NCBI GenBank assembly: GCA_015143295.1
Contig: CM026551.1
Span: 11,242,499 to 11,306,498 of the forward strand
DNA from: Tetracentron sinense
Taxonomy: Eukaryota; Streptophyta; Magnoliopsida; Trochodendrales; Trochodendraceae
Reading direction: 5' to 3'
DNA length: 64,000 bases
The notes beneath the pieces are model-generated. The model had not been told where the DNA came from, did no database searches, and saw nothing but the letters and a program-made list of their open reading frames with translations. Below are positions 31,991-41,570 of this stretch, one piece after another (position 1 is the stretch's first letter; every line of letters starts with the position of its first letter). Both the position numbers and the translations under genes were made by a program.

Positions 31991-32736
31991 GAGGGCGCTT
32001 TTAGGCTTAATCATACTCTAATAGCGTCTGAGCAGACAAATCATCATGATAAAAGGAGTTCATTAAATAATATGCTATCATAAATTTGGCGTCTAAAAAA
32101 AAATGTCTTTTCGAATCCCGCTTAAAACAACTTGCCACATTTATAGCCAATAAGATCATGCAGCCAGCCTGTCAAAGTCATTATGATCGTACCCTTTTTT
32201 TGAATTTCAAATCAAAACGTGCTTCTTGAAAACCGCACACCATAAATGTTTAATCATTATAAAAATCAAATAATCAGTTCCTTATTGCTTTACTGTTCAT
32301 CTTCTTCTTCGTGCAAGTATACCCTGAGTTTTATCTTTCTTCTGTGATTGGGCTTTTTTATTGATCTCATTGTGGTTTTCCTTCAAAAGAATCAAGGATT
32401 TCGATCTCTTATTTGGAATTCCAGAACATCTTTTAGAATTCTAGTGAGTTTCTGCTCTCTCATTTCTTTGCTTACTATTTCTATTTGACTGTTTATGCTT
32501 ATGCTTGCTGTTTTACTCTTTTTTTTTTTTTTTTTTAATTTGTTTCATCATTGTAGAGGTTTTTGATTATCTGTATACTATGTCATTTTATTTACTCTTG
32601 TTCTTTTATCGTTGTTATTACATGTATATTTTTTTTATATGTATGTTATTGTTATTTATTTCATTTTTTTTTAGAAGAACACACTGTAATTTATCATATA
32701 TTTTTTTTAATTTCTGCAACTTTTACGCTTTCAGCT
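31991..32736 (+). promoter_or_regulatory. Presumed promoter and 5' leader of the antisense PMD gene
   Basis: Between the polypurine tract and the PMD start codon lies 750 bp without coding features. From about 32280 the plus strand becomes T-rich. TTTTACGCTTTCAG at 32721-32734 directly before CTATGACA looks like an intron acceptor, so the leader may be spliced, with a possible donor at GAATTCTAGTGAGT (about 32434). A discrete TATA box is not certain. Confidence 0.4.
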
Positions 32737-35700
32737 ATGACATCTTCTTCTCAAAAAAATATTTTAAGTAATGAATTTTGGGATTCAGCTATGCATCACT
32801 CCTGGGATACCGCTGTTCCTTCTGATGGGTGGGCTTTGCCTTATGAAGATATTGTTGGAGCTAAATGATTTTGTCCTTCACCTTTCGCTACTACTATGTT
32901 TAGGGTAGAGAGGAAAGATTTTCCGCTTTCACAAGTTAATTTTAGTTCTCATAGCGGTTGCACCAAGGAATGGACAGCGTGGTGTGATTACATACTCACT
33001 CATCCGGAGTATGGTCCTAAATTACATGCAGCTGAAATTTTTAGAGCAATAGAGCTTTCAAAGGATTTTGAAGTTAGAAAAGACACAGATAGCTTATCAC
33101 AGCTGGTTACCAGATGGAACAGTCAGACTCATTCTTTTATTACTTCATGGGGAGAAATTACCCCTACTTTGGAAGATGTAATGGCGTTATGGAGATTGCC
33201 GATCTTTGGGAACAGTGATATACAAGACATTGTTTTGAGCAAAGAAGAGATAAAAGCGTCAAGACTCTTGCATGCTCTTGTTTGGGAGTCAAGAGTAAAT
33301 CCTGTTTGGGGAGCTTCAAAGGAATCCCATGCAAGGTGGCCAAATTTTTACGGCTGGGTACGCTATTTCTTCAGAGAGAAAGGCCCTGTGAACAAAGAGA
33401 CAGGAGTTAGAGAATATAAATATGGAAAATAGTACAAGTCTCCTTTGGAGCTGACAGCGTTTATCTGCATGTGGCTGTCAAGATATATTTTTGAAGGCGC
33501 TCTAACAGATAAAGTTTTGGACAGATTATTCCCCCTGGCTTTCCGCCTTGCTGATGGTCAGAACTTTCCCCTAGGAATATATTTTTTGGGAACTTTATAC
33601 AAGAATTTAGATCAAATTCACAAGTGTCAGGCCTGGTCAGCAGGTTCTTTTCACATAGAATCATTCGTTCATACTGCTTTCCTTCAGATGTGGTTATGGG
33701 AACGCTTTCCCGGTTATGCGCCTTCAGCTAGGCAATTTTCTCCTTTACAATCTGATGATACCGCTGTTGAAGATCTCCCAAGTCCAAGGGCATGGCGGTG
33801 GAGTAGCATTTCCAGGAAGAAGGATGCGTTGATCTTTGATTTCATTGACAAGGAAATGTGTTTTTGCTTCAGGCCTTATATTGAGCCTTTGAAGGGAATT
33901 GAAAAATTTTGTTATCATTCCGAAACTCCTTTGGCTTTTCTGGGTACAAATTCTGAAGAGCGGGCAGAAATTTCATTGAAGACTCTTCACTGTTTCGCTA
34001 TCTTGTCCAAGTGCCACTTAATAGGTCTCTTCAGTGTGGACGGCGGCAAGACAAACAGTTTTTGTCTTGAGTCTTACAACCCTGATCGGTGTCTGAGGCA
34101 GCTTGGGCTTGATCAAGGCGTTCCTGATGGTGTAGCTGAATCTTTCTCTCTAAAGAGAACCATGAAAGCTTTCATTCTAGAGAGTTGGTCTTCAAATTTA
34201 AGGCCATCTGTTGCCGGTTTCTACTTGGCTGGGGAGCACAGGATGGGCAGATGTACGAAGAACTACCAGCTTTTCTGGAAAGCTTGCGTTGGTACTTTCA
34301 AAGCCTTTGTTCAAGGTCCGCCGATGCTCAGTCAAACGATTAATTTGTCTTTGGACAAGGAAAAGTGTTTGAAAGAGGCACCTGGTGCAGGCAAGAAAAG
34401 GAAGGCCGTAGCTTCTCCACGCAAGAAGTCAAAATCAAAATCCGCTGATGGAGGTCCCTCAGAGATCCGAGAGGAAAACATTACTCCTCCTCAGCCTGCA
34501 ATCATTACTGCTCCAAAGGCGGCTACTCCAAAAGCGCTTAGAATCAAAAAGATTGCAATAAAGAAGAAGACTCCTCTCTCTAAGAAGCGAAAGAGCCAAT
34601 CAGTAAGCAAAGCCTTTTCAATTAAAAATAATTTCTCATTTGTATACTTTTTTTTTTCAATTTTTTCGTCACTTATATATTTTTTTTTCTTTTTCTTTAA
34701 ATTTGTCACAGGATCCTTCTTCTGATAGTGAAGATAACGAGCCATTGATTGTGCGCAAGCAGAATCTCCAGACTCAACATGAGTTAGGAAGGACTGAAAT
34801 TTCTTTTACTCAAGAGAAGAATACAACACCGCTTTCGGATATTGGTGCAGGAAGCTCTGGAACTCCATCTACTCCAGTGGGACTCAGCATCCCTGAAGAT
34901 GATGTTACTGATATTCCTTTCCCTCCATCAGCGGAAGCAAGAGTACAAGTTGAAAATTTGGCAAATGTTTGGCTTGAGAGTGAACCCAGTTCCTCCCCGC
35001 TTTCCAAAAAGAAAGATCAACCTGCTAAAGCTTCCGGTGTTCGGAGAACTGCAAACCCTGCCAGAACCATTGATATAGCCAAAGCGTTAACATCTCTGAA
35101 GAGAATGAGATCGCAAGCTATCAAGGCGAAATCACTTCTCCTTCAAAGGACAGCGCAATCTTCCTCACCTCTTATGATTGAGGCTATTACTACTGGTTCT
35201 GGAAACACAGGTTAATTTTTTTTTAAAACCGTTTTACCAGTATCTGTATTTACATGCTTATCTTTATATTCGTGATGCATTAATAAAGTGTTCTGACAAT
35301 ATGTATCATTTTGAAGGTCCTTCTGAAAGCACTCAGGTTGAATCATCAGAAAATATTGCTTCTGCTTCTGCAACAGTTGAGATTCTTTCTGATGTTCTTC
35401 CCAGGGACAAAAACGCTGTTGAGGCTGAAGTACATAATGTTTTTGATGAAAGGACTACTGGAGTTGAGGCCTCAGAACAACTTATGGAGGTGGAGCCTCC
35501 TTCAGCCAGTGAAATAGCGTTTTTCTCTTCAGTGGTGCAGAGTTCTGTGCAACAGCCTTTTCCTGAAATTATTGCAGAGGTTTCTTCTTCTCTTGATAAC
35601 ACTCCTTCTGTTGGCGGAAGCACTCATACGCCAATGCCTTCAACTGAGAGTGTCAGCGCTCAAATAATTGCTTCTACTGAAAGCGTTATTATTGGCTCTT

Positions 35701-36539
35701 CAGAAGTTATTGAAACAGAAGCTGCTCCGGAAGGCGTCCATGAAGATATTCAAGCTGTCAGTACTGCCATGGAAATCAATGTTGCTTCTAATGAGGAAAT
35801 GACAATCACTGATTCTGATCTTCATGCGACAGCTTTTTCGCCAGTTACTACATCAGAATTATCCGCTTTTGTTGGTAATTTTATGAGTGAAGACCCTGCT
35901 ACACCTTCTACTTCAATAGAGCCGCTATCAGTCGATTCTCTTGATAATATTCTGAAGCGATATCCTGTTCCTGAAAGCTCAGTCCCCTTATGGACAGAAA
36001 TAATTAAACGCTATCAGGACATCACTGCTACCTGCTCTTTGAAGAATCCTATCATCAGGGCGGGCTGCATAGAGACAGTATGCTCTGTTATTGGAAGGAT
36101 CAGAGATATCAAGCCTCATCTTGCATTTCTGAGGATAAAGACTCTTGAAGACTGGGGGCAGGAGCTGAAGGAGTTAGAGGATATTAATGTTAATGTGAAA
36201 TGGTTAACAGATTTTCTGAGTAGTTTATCTGTTACATTTTTCCAAGCCAAGAGCTTTGCCAGGTTGAATAGCTCCTACAAAAATAAAGTGATCAAAGCGG
36301 AAGAATTTAAGAAAACAATATCAAATGAACAAGATAGTATTCATATTATTCGTCAAGAAATTGCCCGCCATCAAGCCATGTTGGAGGAGAAAGAAAAGAA
36401 GATAAAAGCTGCTCAAGATAGTCTGACGGTTTTACAAGAAGAAATCAAAGCAGATCATGAAGAATATATTCGTCTAAAGGCTTCTGCTGAAAGACTTGTG
36501 TATCTAAATGAGAAAGGCTTTACCTCTGATATTTTGTAA
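32737..36539 (+). CDS. Antisense three-exon gene with plant mobile domain (PMD) inside the retrotransposon
   Basis: Exon A is 32737-34602, exon B 34712-35210 and exon C 35317-36539. Donors are CA|GTAAGC and CAG|GTTAAT; acceptors are TCACAG and TTGAAG. Phases match, giving 3,588 nt or 1,195 codons. Exon A carries the PMD signature: FITSWGEITPTLEDVMALWR, FRLADGQNFPLGIYFLG and HTAFLQMWLWERFPGYAP. It is followed by a Lys-rich basic stretch (KKRKAVASPRKKSKSKS) that could be a nuclear signal. Exons B-C are acidic/Ser-rich, then a coiled coil (QEIARHQAMLEEKEKKIKAA). Two in-frame stops (TGA 32866-32868, TAG 33430-33432) interrupt exon A; otherwise the frame is open. PMD proteins are transposase-related and shared between plant host genes and mobile elements. 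Role in the element is unknown. Confidence 0.85.
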
Positions 36540-36616
36540 AAGCTTTTTCTTTATTCTTTTGTAACTCTTGTCAAATTTTATATGAATACAAAGAAAATTT
36601 TTTGTTACTTTTCTTA
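36540..36616. terminator. 77-bp convergent 3' region shared by pol and the PMD gene
   Basis: The PMD gene stops at 36539 on the plus strand and pol stops at 36617 on the minus strand. The gap is T-rich then A-rich (CTTTTTCTTTATTC, then ATGAATACAAAGAAAATT) and must hold the 3' processing signals for plus-strand transcripts at least. The two transcripts probably overlap at their 3' ends. Confidence 0.5.
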
Positions 36617-37226
36617 CTAAGCATAGTACTTCTTTAACCATTTTACATTGATAGGATCATGTAATATTTCACCAGATGGCGTAGACAAAAGACAATAACC
36701 GCTGTCAAAACTTTGCCTTATCAAAAATGGCCCTTCCCAATTAGGAGTAAATTTCGCTACTTTTGTACCATTCCTGATATGAATAGCTGTTCGAAGGACC
36801 AAGTCACCTTCTTTCAGAATTCTATGTCGTACTGCCTTGTCATACGCTTTAGCAACTCTCTTTTGATACGCTTTTGTCTTTATAGCTACAGCTTCACGTT
36901 TTTCATCCATAACTTCTAGCTGAGCTAATCTAGCAGCTTGGAGGCATGCCTCTTCTCCATCAAATACTTCAATTCTTGTAGATGGTATCTTGATTTCCAG
37001 AGGCACAACAGCTTCTGTCCCATATACTAAAGAGAAATGGGTAACACCTGTTGCAGTCCTTGCTGAAGTTCTGTAAGCCCAGAGCGCTGTTGGAAGTCTT
37101 TCACACCATTTTTTATGAGCTCCTTCTATCATTTTTCCAATTATCTTCAGAATAGTCTTGTTAGTAGCCTCTGCTTGCCCATTCCCTTTAGGATAATAGG
37201 GGGTTGACTTCTTGTGTTTGATATCA
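36617..37226 (-). pseudogene. pol: Integrase C-terminal part, separated by a frameshift
   Basis: After the frameshift near 37240 the remaining integrase continues in another frame. It includes the GQAEA block with the catalytic Glu (about 37180), then WAYRTSARTATGVTHFSLVY and a C-terminal VKWLKKYYA. The 171-codon open frame from 37132 is this piece. With the frameshift, the element cannot make full integrase from this copy. Confidence 0.88.
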
Positions 37227-40200
37227 TATTTCTCCAGTAACTCTCACATTAGAATTTATGAAAGGCGTTCCATTATCAGTGATGACCTCCTTTGGTATCC
37301 CAAAACGGCAGATGATGTTCTCTTTAATAAATTTAGCTACCATGATACCTGTAGCCTTTCTTAATGGTATAGCTTCTACCCACTTGGTGAAATATTCAGT
37401 AGCCACAAGTATCCAAACATATCCTTCAGCAGGAGGATTAACAGGTCCGATTAAATCTAGCCCCCAAGTATGAAAGGGCCAGGGCGTAGAGACATACCGT
37501 AGAGATTGTGTAGGTGCATGAATGACATTTCCTCTCATCTGACACTGATGACAGCTTTGAACATGTAGGTGTGAATCTGCCTCCATGGTAGGCCAATAAT
37601 ATCCCAATCCCAAAATGTGTTGAAACAACTTTCTTTTTCCTTGATGAACACCACTATCTCCACTGTGAGCTTCATGTAATGCTATTTCGATCTCCTTTCC
37701 AGACAAGCACTTGAGAGCAATACCGTTGTATCCTTTCCTGAATAATTCTCCTTTGTCAAAGTAGAATTTAGCAACTTTCTTCTTAAATTTGAAAGATTCC
37801 TTTTGGTCAGTAGGCATTATTCCATCTGGGAAGTAGTCATTGTATGATTTCTTCCAATCTTCCCAAGAGTTTGTAAAGTGACATTCTTCTTTGTCTGGCA
37901 ATATTTGACAATCAGAACATTCTTTCTGTAACATAGCAGCATCTTTCTCCATTGTTGGCCAGTATATTCCAAAACGCTGTAACCTCCTATACAGACTAAC
38001 AGAAGGATTATACCCACATATTTTTGTGTGTATTTGCATCATTTGTTTCTTAGCTTCTTTTGCTCCAACACATCTCATCAAAACTCCTTCGGGCCCTTTG
38101 AAATACTGATCCCCATTTATCTGCAAGAAATTTTTTAAGACTTTCAGTGTTGTGGTAGGGACCACTGTTGAATCATGAAGGCAGAAAACATCCTTCAAAA
38201 TTGGTTCTCTCCAATCTGTTTCTTCTGATTCTGTGTCGCATAATTCTTCCATCAGCGGTGTAGCTATTATACGCCTTTCAATTACCACCTGAGAAGATTC
38301 TCCTTCAAATATTAACTTTGATGCCAAAGTAACAAGTGCATCAGCATGGCGGTTCCCTGTACGCTCTTGATATTTGAATTCTATCTTATCAAAATTAGTC
38401 ATTATTCTTTGAACCGCTGTTCTGTAGGGAGCCAAATCAACATCTTTTACATTGAATGACCCTTCCATTTGACTAATTACCAAATTGGAATCTCCTATTA
38501 CATTTATTCTTTGGGTCTTTAACTCTTTAGCAATTGACAAACCTATGAGAAAAGCTTCATATTCTGCTATATTGTTAGAGCAAGGAAAATCCAATTTGAA
38601 AGAAAAAGACATTACCTCACCCCCAGGAGCTTTTAACACAATACCTGCCCCAGCTGAATCTGTGGTTTTAGATCCGTCAAAATACATGAACCATTCCTCT
38701 TTTGCTTCAATAGTCATTGCTTCAGGGAATTCTCCTGGTAGTTCTTCTTTTAATATCAAATCATCATTTCCTGGGAAATTTGCCAATAGATCTGCTACTG
38801 CTTGTCCTTTGATGGCACGAGGGCAAAGACATGTAATATCAAACTCTGATAACGAAAGGAGCCATTTAGCTGCTCGTCCTGAAAGAACTGGTTTTGACAT
38901 GAGATATTTGGTTGGATCAGATTTTGTCATCAGAAAAATCTTATGAGATAGTAAATAATGACGGAATTTTTGTAAGGCATAGATCAGAGATAAACAACTC
39001 CTTTCAATCCGAGGGTATCTTAATTCTGCATCTCTGAGAATTCTGCTGAGATAGTATATTGGCCGTTCACAACCAGACAAATCTTCTTGGGCTAGAAGAG
39101 CTCTAATAGCGGTTTCTGTTGAAGCCAGATACAGGACCAAAGGCTTTTTGAGGATTGGTGCCATCATAGTTGCTGTTGAACTCATCATTTGTTGAAGTTG
39201 TTTGAAAGCTTTTTCATGCACTGTTTCCCATTTGAATACACAGTTCTTCCGTAGGAGTGGCATAAGAGGTACTGTGACAGCTGCCAGTCCTGGGATGAAT
39301 CTCCTTATATAGGATACCTTTCCTAAAAAACTTTTCAACTCTTTGACTGTGCTTGGGGCTGTCATGGATGCAATTGCTTGAGCCTTTGTAGGATCAACAT
39401 CTATACCCTGCCTATTTACAATGAACCCCAAGAATTTGCTTGCAGAAACTTTGAAAGCGCATTTTAACGGATTCATTCTTAACTGATAATGGCGGCACCG
39501 TTGAAAAACTCTTCTTAGATCCTCAACATGACTGCAACGCTTTCGAGACTTGATAACAATATCATCCACATAATCTTCCACTGTATTATGAAACATATCA
39601 TGAAAAATGGCTGTCATAGCTCTTTGATAAGTAGCCCCGGCATTTCTTAACCCAAATGACATCATTGTATAATAAAAGTTTCCAATTGGTGTCCGAAAGG
39701 CGGTTTTTTCTGCATCTTCTGCTGCCATCTTGATCTGATTGTAACCACTGTAACCGTCCATGAATGAAAAAACATCATGACCTGCTGTCGCATCAACTAA
39801 TAGGTCCATATTGGGTAGAGGAAATTCATCTTTTGGGCATGCTTTATTTAAATTTCTGAAATCAACACAGCAACGGATTTGCCCATTCTTCTTTTTGACT
39901 GGTACAATATTGGCTAACCAGGTTGAATGTTGGATTGGCTTGATAAAACCTGCTTTCAGAAGCTTTTCAACTTCTATTTTGATTTGATCTTCAATATCTG
40001 GTCTGAATTTTCTTAGCATTTGCTTTATTGGTACATATCCTGGCTCAATATTCAATTTATGTGTGACCAATGTAGGATCTAATCCTGGCATTTCTTCATA
40101 ATTCCACGCAAAAATATCTCGGTATTCTTTGAGCAAATTTACCAATTCTTCTTTTTCTTTTGGGACCAACTTGGAACTGATAAGTACCGGCCGTTTTTCT

Positions 40201-40367
40201 GATAAAGTTTCTGCAATGTTTACTTCCTCAAGACTTTCTTGTACCGCTTTTACACCATCCTGCATTTGTTCTGGCGCTTCCCCAATTTCACTTGTTTCTT
40301 CTGCTTGAAATATTTGATCCATCATGGGAATTTGGTTTTCTTTTGATGAATCAGTTTCCTTTGATTG
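37224..40367 (-). CDS. pol: Reverse transcriptase - dual RNase H - integrase of the Ty3 element
   Basis: Numbering is from the first Met at 40325. Reverse transcriptase spans about 100-300, with FMDGYSGYNQ (188-197) and the catalytic YVDD (252-255). A first RNase H (about 370-500) reads YLASTETAIRALL where active enzymes have an Asp, so it looks dead. A second, archaeal-type RNase H (about 545-675) keeps D550, E588, D612 and D662. Two H2C2 zinc modules follow: the first (about 766-806) lacks its second His, the second (about 884-928) is complete. The integrase core has D957 and D1017. A single-base frameshift near 37240 ends the frame just before the catalytic Glu. Confidence 0.93.
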   Translation of the reverse strand, partial: QSKETDSSKENQIPMMDQIFQAEETSEIGEAPEQMQDGVKAVQESLEEVNIAETLSEKRPVLISSKLVPKEKEELVNLLKEYRDIFAWNYEEMPGLDPTLVTHKLNIEPGYVPIKQMLRKFRPDIEDQIKIEVEKLLKAGFIKPIQHSTWLANIVPVKKKNGQIRCCVDFRNLNKACPKDEFPLPNMDLLVDATAGHDVFSFMDGYSGYNQIKMAAEDAEKTAFRTPIGNFYYTMMSFGLRNAGATYQRAMTAIFHDMFHNTVEDYVDDIVIKSRKRCSHVEDLRRVFQRCRHYQLRMNPLKCAFKVSASKFLGFIVNRQGIDVDPTKAQAIASMTAPSTVKELKSFLGKVSYIRRFIPGLAAVTVPLMPLLRKNCVFKWETVHEKAFKQLQQMMSSTATMMAPILKKPLVLYLASTETAIRALLAQEDLSGCERPIYYLSRILRDAELRYPRIERSCLSLIYALQKFRHYLLSHKIFLMTKSDPTKYLMSKPVLSGRAAKWLLSLSEFDITCLCPRAIKGQAVADLLANFPGNDDLILKEELPGEFPEAMTIEAKEEWFMYFDGSKTTDSAGAGIVLKAPGGEVMSFSFKLDFPCSNNIAEYEAFLIGLSIAKELKTQRINVIGDSNLVISQMEGSFNVKDVDLAPYRTAVQRIMTNFDKIEFKYQERTGNRHADALVTLASKLIFEGESSQVVIERRIIATPLMEELCDTESEETDWREPILKDVFCLHDSTVVPTTTLKVLKNFLQINGDQYFKGPEGVLMRCVGAKEAKKQMMQIHTKICGYNPSVSLYRRLQRFGIYWPTMEKDAAMLQKECSDCQILPDKEECHFTNSWEDWKKSYNDYFPDGIMPTDQKESFKFKKKVAKFYFDKGELFRKGYNGIALKCLSGKEIEIALHEAHSGDSGVHQGKRKLFQHILGLGYYWPTMEADSHLHVQSCHQCQMRGNVIHAPTQSLRYVSTPWPFHTWGLDLIGPVNPPAEGYVWILVATEYFTKWVEAIPLRKATGIMVAKFIKENIICRFGIPKEVITDNGTPFINSNVRVTGEI

Positions 40368-41570
40368 TCATAAGATATATACAACCTTTCCATCTGGTTG
40401 TACCACCCTCTTACAGCCTCCAGTTCTTGATTCTTCGATAGAATTCCCCTTTAGAATTTCTGTTTTCACGCTTTCGTCTCGGGGTCTTTTTGAGGCTTTT
40501 GAATTTTCTGATGGCGTTAAAACAGTGGATGATGGTGGCATAACTCCTTTGGTCATTTCAAAAGCGGTTTCACCTTCAGCCAACTCATCATAAAACAATG
40601 CTTCTAAGATATGAGCTTCAGCTTTAACAAATGGCGCAGCAGTTGCTAGTATTCTGATAACTTTTCCTTTGTATATCCCCTTAACACATTGATGAAATGT
40701 TGATGGTATTAGCTGAAACTTGTGGATCCAAGGGCGGCCGAGAAGAATATGATAGCTTACATTTGCTTCAATAACATGGACTCTGACTGCTGAATTTATT
40801 GGCCCTACTTGAAGATTAATAGTTGCATAGCCAACAGTGTTCTGGCACTGTCCTCCAAATCCTGATATCTCTATAGACTGCTTTGAAATTTTTGAAGGAT
40901 CTAACCCCATTGCTATTGCCGTTGATAATGGGATAAGGTTTAAGGAAGACCCAGGGTCTATCAGTGCTCTTTTTGCTTCAATAGAATTTATTAAAGCTGT
41001 AACATACAAAGGCTTATTGTGAGCTATTGATGAGGCTTTCATATCATCAGCAGTGAAACTCACATCTTGAATTTCCGGCATTGCCTTTCTTGTAGCAGAA
41101 TAGACAAGAAAGCAATGTTCTGAATGAGCTTCTGCAACTGTCGTCAAAGCCGCTGTTGCAGCTATTCTTGCCGCTTTTGAGAAATGCATTTGGTCAAAGA
41201 AGTTTTTAAACTTTGAACTCTGTGAGAGAGTTTCTATTGCTGACTGATCATTAGGGATAATTTCCTCTTCAATTTCTTTTTCTGTCATAATTACTGAGTT
41301 ATGACAGACCATAGCAACCACATCTTTCACTTTATGATTTGGCAAAGGATCCTGATGGACAGATCCTTCAGGAGTAGTTGAGATTTTCAGGTGTCCAGCA
41401 GCTATTTTGTCATTAAAAATCCGCCTTAGAGAGAAACAATCTTTTGTTGAATGGCGTATGGTTTGGTGATACACACAGTATTTGCTGCTTTGTTTGTCTT
41501 CTTCTGTAGGCTTTTGGAATGGTGATGGTAAGTACAAAACGCCATCAGCAATCCATACTTCCACAATTCG
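40368..41570 (-). CDS. pro: Protease region of the Ty3 polyprotein
   Basis: This region is in the same frame as gag, directly after its TAA. A Cys/His cluster (YCVYHQTIRHSTKDCFSL) near the start resembles a nucleocapsid-like zinc site. The aspartic protease core is RALIDPGSSLNLI, with the catalytic Asp in D-P-G-S rather than the usual D-T/S-G, a variant familiar in this lineage. HILLGRPWIH matches the C-terminal 'iLGrdwl' block. The frame closes with TGA (40368-40370), and again the pol frame follows without a shift. There is no independent ATG start, so translation presumably depends on the upstream frame. Confidence 0.85.
   Translation of the reverse strand, partial: RIVEVWIADGVLYLPSPFQKPTEEDKQSSKYCVYHQTIRHSTKDCFSLRRIFNDKIAAGHLKISTTPEGSVHQDPLPNHKVKDVVAMVCHNSVIMTEKEIEEEIIPNDQSAIETLSQSSKFKNFFDQMHFSKAARIAATAALTTVAEAHSEHCFLVYSATRKAMPEIQDVSFTADDMKASSIAHNKPLYVTALINSIEAKRALIDPGSSLNLIPLSTAIAMGLDPSKISKQSIEISGFGGQCQNTVGYATINLQVGPINSAVRVHVIEANVSYHILLGRPWIHKFQLIPSTFHQCVKGIYKGKVIRILATAAPFVKAEAHILEALFYDELAEGETAFEMTKGVMPPSSTVLTPSENSKASKRPRDESVKTEILKGNSIEESRTGGCKRVVQPDGKVVYIL

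Noticed and set aside
35178-35316. In-frame extension upstream of PMD exon C
   Set aside because: This is the second intron read through; the acceptor at 35316 and matching phase give the exon start at 35317.
32737-36539. PMD gene as an independent host gene interrupted by the retrotransposon
   Set aside because: It lies strictly between the polypurine tract and the pol stop, inside the LTRs and target duplication, so it is part of the element.
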